A stretch of DNA of 64,000 nt. Origin: Paramacrobiotus metropolitanus (lineage: Eukaryota > Tardigrada > Eutardigrada > Parachela > Macrobiotidae). The notes below the pieces were generated by a model that saw only the letters and a program-made list of their open reading frames with translations, searched no databases and was not told the origin of the DNA. Of the stretch, positions 50,372-61,486 are shown piece by piece. Each line of letters starts with the position of its first letter. The first letter of the stretch is position 1. Position numbers and translations under genes: made by a program. Location: assembly GCF_019649055.1 (NCBI RefSeq), contig NW_026570445.1, positions 57,191 to 121,190 of the forward strand, read 5' to 3'.

Positions 50372-52760
50372 TATTCATGTATATATATAATATTCATAAC
50401 ATAATATTACATAACTCGTATATAATATTTATAATAAAAACGTGGCATGCACACTGCAGCGACCCCGCAAGAACTGGCTTCGTTCAACCAGTACGGCGCC
50501 GGGCACCCGGGCGGGCGCATCATGGCGCGGCTGGTGGAGCAGTTCAACAAGGGCGACCTGTCGTTCCAGTGCCAGACGGAGCAGGCCAGTGTGCCGCTGG
50601 AGCAGGACTGCGGGCTCTTCGTGCGTTGTCAGCAGTGGCGTAGTTTCCTCGTCACCTGTCCCGAACAGTGGGTACGTACCGCTATAATTATATAACAGCA
50701 CCTCAAGTGCACTCTGCCTCTAGCAGCCACAGATTCGCAATAGGAGCGATATAATTGCCTGACCGTTTCCGTTTCGTAAGTAGATGTTCAGTCCGAAGGA
50801 CGGCCGGTGTGTGCCGGAGTCCGCTCTGCCCGACACGGCGCACTGCGTCCGCCGCGCCGACTTCCGTTGCCCCACCGCCCAGGGCATCTTCCCCGACCGC
50901 CGCGATCGCAGAAAGTACTACAACTGCTGGAGCTTCCGGTACGTGCATTTCCGCTAATGTTCGCACCGCGCAGATATGCACATTCGATCTACTGTGTAAT
51001 AGAGAATACCGTAATATAAAGATATAATTTACTATACATCATTATACGTACGGTAAATTATGTATACATGCATGATACGTATCTTCTTTATACATATAGA
51101 TATAACATGTGTATACTTACTTTGTATAAAATTACGTACTCGTGTACATACAGTACATTTAATATATCTGTACGTAGTCGAACATTTAGATACAGTACCT
51201 TTCTTTTCCAGCAATTTGTACGTTTACATTATTTTCCTGATTTGTACAGGTGGTACCATCAAACCTGCCCCAAAGGTCAGTATTGCCGACTACATGAAAA
51301 TGATCGTGCCAAAAATTTGACGTTGCTAACCAACTGATTCGTGCAGGTCTGGTGTTCAACGACAAGCAGAAATGGTGCGACTACTCGTGGAACATGGACG
51401 AGCTGCCGCCCGCCGGGAGCGCCGACAGCGCCGGGATCCCCGTGGCCGAGCTTCAACGACCCAATCCCGCCGGATCGGGCATGCAGCCGGGCAACAACAA
51501 CGGCGGCTCGCAAATGTCCATCACGGCGCAGCTGCCGCCCAGCGGCGGTTTCCCCGTTCTCAACAACAACTTCCTCCCGCAAAACGATCCTCCGCTGCAG
51601 AACAACGCCGGGGGAGTGTTCCTGCAGAACCAGCAGCCTATGCGTGCGGACGACGGCCTGCCGCACTTCGACGGTCGCGTGGTGAATGCAGACGGGAACG
51701 TCCTGGCCCAGGGCGTCAACTTCGCCGTGCAGAGCCATCCACACTTCACTTCGCAGCACCAACAACCGCAGCTGCAGAGTAACGGGCTTATGGATCCATT
51801 TCTGCAGTCGATGCCGGGGAGTAACGGGGACTTCCGCGGAGACTGGAAATCCGGCTTCCCGGATGGAGGTCACCATAACCGCGAGCGCTCCGGCTTCCAG
51901 GCGCACGAGCAGCAACTGCACGCTCCCGTCAACGGTTAGTTAAAAAACTTGTAATCAATATTATGCGCAAAAATATATTTATTACAGAAAAAGATAAAAT
52001 TTGTATAACATTAATATTATTTTTATACTTCCGAAGTGTATATGCGTTTAGTATGACATATACATACATATATACGACAAGCACTGCAGTTTATTTATAA
52101 GCAGTCACAGTAATCAGGCGCAGTAATTTAATACATGTACTGTATATAGTATAGCATTATTAGCATATATACAGTGAACGTTCTGCAAAAACTTCGCGAA
52201 TTACAGATGACCCGCACATGGTGATGGATCCGGCCGTCGGGCCGTTGCCCGGCATGCAGCAGCTCTTCCACGACTTCGTCCGCCAGCGTTTCCTGCCCAG
52301 CTACACGATGGCCAACTCCACGCGGCACGGCAGTCACGTGGACAGCGCCGGCCACTCTGCTGAACGAGCGCAGCTAGCCGAATCCGCCAGCCAACCGCGC
52401 AAATTCCACATCAACTTCCGCACACCGGAAACGCCGCTGCCGCCGCGCCACGCCGTCGACCTTGCAGAGCTGTCCGCCGCCAACGTCTCCGCCAATAACA
52501 CCGAGGCGCCGGAACCATCACCGCTGAATTCTAATCTCCTCTCGTCGGCGCCGCAGCTGCGCATCGTTCCCGCCCCGCTCCCGTCGCTGCCGGCCGTCCC
52601 CGTCAACGCCCTCGTCCCCGGCGAACTGCAGCCGGACTGGCAGAAGAAGCGCGTCGGGATCCGCCGCTATTTCAACAATTCCGCCGCCGCCGCTAAACTC
52701 GCGCTGCCCTGGACGGATCTAACGTTCAACCGCTATCTGTCGTCGGTGCCGTTCGGATGA
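49094..52760 (+). CDS. Secreted protein with three chitin-binding (CBM14) modules
   Basis: Exons 49094-49367, 50460-50671, 50784-50938, 51250-51275, 51347-51934 and 52207-52760 sum to 1809 bases (602 residues) with all phases consistent. A signal peptide (YSVLLLVPLILLC) is followed by a peritrophin-A module with Cys 37, 52, 58, 68, 81 and 89, and a second with Cys 129, 142, 148, 158, 171 and 183. The third has only Cys 191, 210, 220 and 233: Arg204 stands where Cys2 should be, and no Cys6 follows CDYSWNM. The remaining 360 residues are low-complexity (Asn, Gln, Pro) with a basic end. Three modules after a signal peptide recall arthropod obstructor/gasp cuticle proteins, but the long tail differs. 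It probably acts in cuticle or gut-lining matrix. The fourth exon is only 26 bases. A (TA)n tract lies in the first intron. Confidence 0.92.
50325..50369. repeat. (TA)n microsatellite
   Basis: About 22 uninterrupted TA units in the first intron of the chitin-binding gene. Confidence 0.95.
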
Positions 52761-55700
52761 TGTTGTTAGCCGCAGTATTTATCTTGTATTAAAGCGCACT
52801 GGAACGTGATTTTGATGTGTTTGCAAAAGTACATCAAAACGCTTCGCATTGCAGGCTAATTGCGTTGTAACTTGTATCCATGACCGCAACTTCCGGTCAT
52901 TGAAAGTGCCGGATTAAAATGAACACAGATTTACGGCATTTTGCTGCACCAAAGACTCTCCTGTTTTCTATCCGATGTTTCGAAACGTTTTTATAAAATG
53001 CGTTTAAAAAGGATTTTTGAACAAAATTCGGTATTATGTATAATATCAATCAAAACTTACTCATTCAAACTTACTACTTTACTAACTGCTTTACTGATTA
53101 GTGATTGCTAAATTCAAAAATAAATAATTTTGGTGCGCCAAAATGTGCTTAAATCTTTCGCATATTTTAAATGTAGTTAAATCTCTTAACACGCCATATC
53201 GCGACAAACGGGTTATTTGCGAAATCTATATTGCACAAAGTTACTAACGTGCTCCGCAAATTTAAGATACTTTTGGATACGGGCACACAGTTTAAATAGT
53301 TGAATTCTGTTGTGCAAAGAAAGACATATTATGCAAGGTGAGCAACGGTTTCGTTGCCAGTACAGTTCTCCAAACCCTTTTTATGAAATCATAATATTAA
53401 GTATGTACGAGTGCTGCGATTTTTCCAACAACCGATACCTCGCGCTATAATACGTAACGAGTTGTATGTTTTCTGGACAACTGCATAATCCAGTTTATTA
53501 AAGGTACAAAATTTTAATAGTTATTGTTTTTTGTATGGCCCTTGTTGTACATGTGACTTTATGCACAGAAATAATTAACACATCTGTACATGTAAGGATG
53601 TACGTACGATGTACATGAACCGATGTACTAAATACGTGCAATTTGTGGCGAAGTAGCTTGTTCTTAAATGCAACTTATAAATTGCCGAATACTGTGGAAG
53701 CTGCAGGCAAACCAGACACGAAATTAGCCGGCAATTAAAGTAAATGTAACGTTTGAAGTTTAGTCATTGCACAAACTACCACTGCGTGTCTGCAGTGAAA
53801 TGCGAAGCCGTGTAAATCACACAAAGAGGAGGCAGTGCGCGCATCTATCTCATCTCGTAGTCGGATGATCCCTTTTCGCTCCGGCCGACTGTGAGCGAGC
53901 GCATGTCGGCGGAAAATTCGCAGGATAGGCAATTTGGCCTGCTTCACCGCTCCCGCGACTGCCAACTGGGTACTGTACACTGCGGCTATAAGGCAGTTGG
54001 AGTGACACAAATCAAAAGCAAATCTGCCTCCGATGTGTGACAATTAACCGGCAATGTCATGCCGGCCAGTTTTTCCTTTTTCCCTGATACCAGTACAGTA
54101 TATCGGCGGGATGTGGATTGCGTCGCCACGGGCAGCGCATTTGTTATTCTAGCCGCGCATCCATCCGAGGGAATCACGGGATGGATGCAGCGATAATGTA
54201 CAGTGTACATTAGGAAAAAATACTGACCGCCCGCTGCGCAGTAAGCCGGCTGGCTAATTATAGCGACAAACGGCGGATTAAACGGCTTTATAATGCAGTG
54301 CGGCGGCCAATCGAGCGCAGCAACATAACCATTACATTGGCGGATAAATGTTATTATAAACAGGCCACGCCCGCCTTAAATAGCAGTTTAACACCACATT
54401 AACGGATTTAATGCGATGATTGCCGGTAACATGTTTACAGTAAAGTATCGAAAAATGCTCAAACATTTATTGTTTCTTGCTCTTCAAATGAACAACGGCC
54501 ATTAGACGCGGCTTATATAATAATACGGTAATAAATAACTTGTTTTATTAACTGTCAAAATGAACGTATATACATATATATAACGTATATATACGGTGGC
54601 AGATATACGTATATAAATGAATGTATACATACAGTGGTTTAGCTATGATTAATATTTAATTTCTGGATGTGCCGTGTATTGATTTGATTGTTATTGCTGT
54701 CCATTTTATTTTCCCGGTAATGCATTAGGCGAATATCTGTATTGGACGGTAATCTGAGTCTATCGCTTAATTAAAGTGCGTTTCGCGGGAAGAGGAGCGT
54801 AATCTTCCCTTAGTGCGTGCGTCAGCGCTGCCGGTGCATGGCGTGCCATAAGAGGCACTCCATTAAGATTATCGTCAGCAACATCGTGTTGTTTAAGCGG
54901 GGCCGCGCTTGTCCTCTCCTGGGCGCCCACGCGAAGGTTTAGTTTAATTGAAGCGTACGAGGTCGACGCGAGGCTCAGCAATGCGAAGAGCACTCAGCCC
55001 GTAATTTCTGTCCCGCGCATCGGATGATCGGAGCCGGGTATGTTTGGTATTTCCGGCGTTTCTACCGGTAAGAGGTTTAATTTGTAGCGGAAATTAAGCC
55101 TAACATGCTCGGCACCGCGGCAGATTAAATAACACCAGCGCCTATTAACTCCCGCGGCCCTTATATCGATCCATCCAGCAGCACGACACTTAATTGATCA
55201 TCCGTCTTCTTGCAGCACTGTCGCTCCGCGATCCCGAGCATCGAGCCACTTAGGCAGCGCATTAATAACCCACGTCACAACCGGGATACGAGCTCCAGCG
55301 CGCTCCACACTCTGCAGCGCAATTTGACCCTTTTCACCGCAGTCGCAGCGCGCAGCGGGCTCTCGCGCGCAATTTCGCCGCGGCCGATCCATCGACTAAT
55401 GCCAACCGCTAACGCAGATTAATGGGTTATTTGTCCGCTTGCAACCGCTATACACCGCTCTCCCGTTGGTGCCTGGTTGCGGGATGAGTTGCACCGGGCC
55501 TAATAATGCTGTTAGGCTAGATTACACTTACACTAACTCGCCAGTCATTTGCGGTCAAAACAGGATGGTAATCGTAGATGCTGTGTTTCCATATTCTCAG
55601 TGCAACCTTCAATCTAACTGAATGCAGGATTGAATAATATTATGTACTGCAAAGGTCACCGGCAATTACTCCGCTCACCAACAAGCACCGGAAACGGCGA

Positions 55701-58623
55701 CAGCCGAAGCATTAAGTAATAAATCAGCTGCAGGCGCTGCCACTAATAACACTCGCTATAACGTAACAAGAAATTTTCTTCAGAACGGTTGAGATGCGTA
55801 ATACTCAAGCTCACACTTTGATAATATAAACATATGGCGATTTCACCATTAATCATTAGACAACTTCCTTAATAATTTTTAATAATTGATGGTTGGTGGG
55901 TTTATAGTGCCAAATAATATCACGACGCAAGAAATTCATAAAATAAAATGCAAGATGCAAGTGCAAGATGATGTTCATAAAACGCAAACATTAATGTATC
56001 TGAACGCAACACGGTCGAAGAACAAATTCACAGTAGTAATAAACAGTCAAACTCGTTTCCACTACCGCATTGTTGCAGATGCAGTAATAATTCTTTTCCG
56101 TCGTTAGTACTTGGTGTCGGCTCTGCGTCAAAATAAAGCTGTAATGGTGGATTGACAAATTAAGTTTAGCATAATAAAACAGTTGAACTGCTGTGCGAAA
56201 GCTGTTTCTCTATAACTGTTTCCTGTTTTGATGGAACGCAGCTTGGTACAACGTTTTCTTGCGGGTAGTAATTTTACCAAACAGATATAAGTGGAAGTAT
56301 TATAAATAAAATGTATATCATGGAACCTAAATGAAGAAGAACGATTAACTGGTCTTCGTCTTAAACGTTTTTTTTGTGCCGTGCAGCGGTACAATCCTTG
56401 TGGATGAAATGGCTCTTGTGTATCTGTACACTGCCTTGGTTTTTTTGTAAGGCAGGAGCGCGGTGGCGGCCGGAGGTGTCGTGATCCATCGGCGCCGCGC
56501 GAGCTGCGAGATATGCATGCAGCAATGCAGACTGAGTGAGTGTAAGTCGCGTACAGATCGTCACTCTGCGCCGGGAATTAACGCGCATCCCATCCATCGC
56601 TGCCGGCCACGATGGATGGAAGTGCCGGCGCTTCCCGTCTCAGCGCCGCGCACTTCCCTCCCGATCAGCCTGCAATTGCCGGGCGAGCGGTGGAAGGCCC
56701 GCTGTCGCCGCGGGGCCAGCTCAACGGGCTGCCTCAACAGCGCCGATGCCACTACAGACTAGTCCGCTCCTCCTCAATTTAATTTCCCGGCATTCCCATC
56801 AACGCCACTCTGCGAATCATTTCCCATTTCGTGGCTATTAATAATCATTAATGCCGCTAAGCACCAACCAATTCCCCGTCTCATATTTCTCCGGCAAGCG
56901 CCCACAATCACTAAAGGTCACCCGCAGAATATGTACAAACACTTCATCAAAAATTCTTAAAGTGCCTGTTATTGTTTTAACGTATTGTTGCTGACAGATT
57001 ATTTGAATCGATTTATATATATAATTATACACGATTTATATACATGTATATATATAAACATGTATATACGAGTTTATATATATTTATATATATATTTACG
57101 TATATATTTACAAAATTATATATTTACGATTACATTCATGTATGTACATACGAAAGAAATTCTACATACATATAAATATGTGCTTATATAAACAGAAATA
57201 AATAAATTACACATAAACTTAAAATGGTATATAGATATTAACAGCAATGTCAAATTAAACAACATGAGCAGATAGTTGTTTTCGTTGTTTACTGGGTTGT
57301 GTGTAAAAACCCTTTGCAGGCAAGAAGCACGTTGGCGAGCAATTAAGCAATTGGCGGAGAGTAGGAGACGCTTTCGGGGTAAGCGTTGTGGCGGAGGAAA
57401 ACAGCGACATAATGGAGAGGCGGATAATTATTGTTAGCGGGCTAATCCAAACGCTATTGATCGACTGCCAGCATATACATGCATGTCATGGACGGGAGGC
57501 AATTTTGTTGCGGATTAGGATGAGCAGCGGCGTTTAGGCGGACGCGCGAGTGAGCGAGCGGAAAGCGACGTGTAATGGCAGTGCGAGTGCTGCGCTGGGA
57601 TTTGAACGCCGCTATCCGTCAGCGTGATATATACGCCTGCGTTACTGTGTATCGCTGCTGCCGCAATTTATCCTGATTCCGCTCTTGATTTGCCGATTAG
57701 CCGGCCGATGCGGATGCTGCGCGGATAATAGACCTATGGATGCGCTGCATCTCGTCAATTACGCGGATTCCGCGTCTGACGCGGCCGCTCAGGGGATTTG
57801 CCGGCCGTGGCAGATCTATTACTTATGTTATTAATTATGGAAAATCAAGATTCATCTGCGCGACTTTCATCACTAAATCAGCGCCGGCTGAAACGGCTGA
57901 AAGGTTAAACAATTATTGTGATGCAGCCGGATTGCACGCCAGCATTCTGTTCTGTTCTGTGCAGCGATAGGACTTCATTGCGCGAGTCCAAACAAGTGCC
58001 GCGCGTGTTGATCGCTGTCAGGCAAATAATCATCTCTCTGCTCCGCACATAAAGGTTTATAAAGGTGCACAATAAGTGCCCTATTTGTCCAGCGGGCCGC
58101 GCTGGCCACCGTTCAATCTATTAGCGGCATTAATTTACTTGAAATGTCAGCCCGCGTCTAATGCACAGATACGCCGTGTATCCGGCCTTCTTGTTAGCCC
58201 CGGCCCGCCGGTTTCCGCCGCTCATCTGACATTCAACTCTGATTTCACCGCTTCACCTTTCCAATTACGGCGATGTGCTAACAGCTAAATCACACTTAAT
58301 TTGGAAACATCCACGAATGGAGTAATCACAATTAACTACGAGTCAACGCACAACAAAGTTGTGGTGACCTTTCGCGTGTAGATATATATGTGGGACAATA
58401 GAAAATCTTCTCGACAGAATTTTTATTAATACGAATGGTTATAATACTGTTAGAGCATAGAAATAAAACCGTTCAATAAATGTATCAAATCGGCGATTTT
58501 TTCGCCGGTAGCAGGGAACATTAAAGGACTAGATGATACATGCCAAATCAAGGATCTACCGCAATTCTACATAAAACAGCCGTTGGCCGTCAGGCTCACC
58601 ACGCAAACAGTGCCCGGCGCGCG
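52761..58623. other. Spacer without recognisable gene
   Basis: ATTAAA at about 52789 may serve the chitin-binding gene. Otherwise AT-rich patches (54570-54640, 57000-57190) and CG-rich patches with no supported exon. AAAGGTCAC sites occur at 55651 and 56913. TTTATT at about 58421 reads AATAAA on the minus strand, about 200 bases after the Hmx stop. Confidence 0.5.
57000..57190. repeat. AT-rich low-complexity tract
   Basis: TATATA, ACATGTATATA and TTTACGTATATA motifs repeat here, similar in style to the 8.1-8.4 kb tract. Confidence 0.75.
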
Positions 58624-61486
58624 TCAGACGGTGGAGCGCGAGAAGGGCACGTGGTAGAGCGCCGGGTGGAGGCTGTTCGGGCAGAAGAGGTTGGCCAGCA
58701 GCCCGGCGCCGCTCTGCCGACTTCCTCCATCCCCGCCACTCCCGCCCACGCCGACGCCGACGCCGGCGGCGAAGGGGTACAGCTGCATGGAGAGCGCCGC
58801 GTTCTCGTGGCCGGACAGGAAGCGCGCCGGGGCGTTCATCTGCTGCGACATGTCCGGGTCCGAGCAGATCTGCCGCTTCCACTTGTTCCGCCGGTTCCTA
58901 CGAAGCCGTATAGTTACCTGCAGTAGCCGGTAATTGCAGCTAGGCACTTACTGAAACCATATCTTGATCTGCTGCTCCGACAAGTTGAGATTGGTGGCCA
59001 GCGCCGCGCGCTCCGCACTGCTGAGGTAGCGCTTGACGTCGAAGGTCGACTCCAGCTGGTAGACCTGGTTGCGCGAGAACACCGTGCGCGTCTTCTTGCG
59101 GCGGTGCAGCTGGCTGGAACTGCCGGCGTCCGAGCCGGCCGCTGAGCCGGCAATTGAGGCGCACGACGGCGATTTGTTGTCGGCGTCGCGGTCCCGGTCC
59201 CGGTCCCGGTGGCAGGGATGCGGGCCCCCGGCGGACAGCAGCCCCGGGGCGGGCGGCTTGTCGTCCGGCTCGGAGGGGCCGGGCGTCGTCGGTGGGGAGC
59301 GCGACGGCGGGGTCGGGCGGTGGAGGGCGCCCAAGTCCCGGTCGGAGGGACCGTCCGGCAACAGCAGACCGCAACCTGACTGCGACTGCCCGTGGCCTTT
59401 GCTGGAGGTGCGTCCAGGGGCGCTTTTTTCCCGATGTGCTCGTTGGACAGGGATTCCGCTTTGGAATAGTTGGCGGCGAAGAGCAGGGAATTGCCGGCTG
59501 CCGCCTGCGCACTCCGCTGCAGATTTATTGCCGTCGGCAAGAAGGCTTTGTCGACAAATTCTCTGTTAACCAAACCAAGAGCACTAAGTAACGAGCGATT
59601 TTATCTTTTTGCTAATCTCAGGCCCTAATTTTCCAGTCACTTGAGAAACCTGCTTAATTCTCTCTAAGTGCGCAAAGCGTCATTTATCACCTTTTTACTA
59701 CAGTATCAGTATAATGACACTCTTGAAATTATTTTTCTTATTCAGTCGTATATATACTGATTAAGAAGACATTCTTGCTAACTGTATGGCAATGAATTTC
59801 TTACTGTTATTGACATCAATTACATCATCGATCGCGGATATACAGTATATCCGAAGAAAAAAATGCTGACAAAAGTGAACATTATTGGTTTCGCCAGTAC
59901 TTTTAAAAGGTGTCCTTCTATCAAGCCAGTTTGACAAAATTAATAAAGGCTAGATGACAATCCTAGCAATGGCCAAAGTTAAACGCTAATAACTGCGTCA
60001 AGTAGTGCTATTTACTGCCGTGCCCTTTTAGTTAATATAATGCAGCCGCTCTTTAACCGAGCTCATCTACTTTGCGGCAATTAGCGCAGATTAACTCTGT
60101 GTTAGCATTGTCTGCTGCAGCACGCACAACAATAACTGCATGCTCCAGCGAATCGCGCTGCTGCACGTCCGACAACGAACGGCAGGGACATTATCACAGG
60201 CGCCATACCAAAGCCGGCCAAAGGTTACACAACTTTAAATTTATTTAGCAAAACTAAACAACAGCGCACGAGTAGCAGCGTGTGCGTGTTCAAGCATATA
60301 GGATGTCATCCGACGGCTACTAACCAAGACAATTTTTTTAATATTTGCGAAAAAATTAAAAGCATTATGTTTATATGTTCATATTTCACACGAGTAAGAA
60401 GGCTATTATCTTCATAGATTTAACACATTCATCGTATTACAAAAAGTTTCACGAAGACGCTCCAGTCATCATTAGCCAAAAAACACGAACGAAGATTACA
60501 GTAGCATTGCACCATTACGCTTTTGTTTACATAATATAAGTAAACGAATACGTAATTATAATTATGTTTATATTAAAACATTAAAACATTATGTAATACG
60601 TTTATATAAAAATAGCTACATAAATGTGAAACTAAGACGCTACAGTTTGTTGACCTTTAAATTCATTATATTATATATTTCTTTCATTTGCTGTCAGACA
60701 ACAGTTGCAAAATAATTTGTTTGCTTGTCGAGCGATAACTAACAGCTGAATTAAAGATAACACTGTCATAAATACACATGTCCTCGAGTTGAATGCGTCT
60801 GACTTGAAGTAGATATTGTTTGGCGCGGTGAGCGGTACACAGCACCATACACATTGTTAGGGCGCGTCTAAGCCGGCTCATTACTGGTTCTGCGCCTGTT
60901 ATTCCGGGACAAAGGCATAATTGCGACAAAACGCCGATCGCCGCAAATTAGCGATAATTGCCCGGCTGGATGTGAATGAGAGTGCCTTACCAGGTAGCTC
61001 ATGCTGCGCGGAATGCAGGCCCTGCATGGCGGCCATTGTCCACGGGTAGAAGAGCGTCTGCGCCGGGAATTTATGGTGCGGGAAGCAGTGGACGGCGGCG
61101 GCCTGCAGGTTGGCCTGCAGGATGTGCGCGGCCGCCGTGGCCGTGTAGTTCTGCAGGTGCCCGGCGTGCAGCGGGGGCGGGGCGGGATGCGGGGGGAACG
61201 GCGCCGCCGAGATGAGCCCCGTGTGCGCCGGACGCAGCGGCTCGGGGCGCGCCAGGATGCTCTGAATGGAGAAGCTGGGCTTGACCTTTTTGGCGGGGTA
61301 GGGCGGCGGGCGCTGGCCGTCCTCGCTGGACTCGCGCTCGCTGGCCGTCGAGCTGGACGAGGACACCGTGGAGGCCGGGCGCTTGCGCAGGAGCGCCTCC
61401 TCCTTCTCCAGCGATTTGCTCGTCGACGAAGGCGACTCGCTGTTGCGTGGCGAGCCTGAAGTAGCGGTCAACACAACCGAAGACAT
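58624..61486 (-). CDS. Hmx: Hmx (NK5-class) homeobox transcription factor, one base missing in exon 2
   Basis: Exons 61486-60991, 59560-58952 and 58897-58624. The N-terminal repressor-type motif SFSIQSIL is at residues 71-78. The homeodomain ([49 protein letters not shown]) carries the TRTVFSR and RRNKWKRQ signatures of Hmx and is split by an intron within the Gln50 codon. Exon 2 starts in one frame ([20 protein letters not shown] ... SNEHIGKK) and continues in another ([16 protein letters not shown] ...). The switch falls at a run of six A (59432-59437). One further A restores a single frame and makes the exon phases agree, so the run length is probably wrong in this sequence. The first AG of the acceptor region of exon 2 is skipped (ACAGAG/AA). 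Hmx acts in head neurons and sense organs in other animals. Confidence 0.9.
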
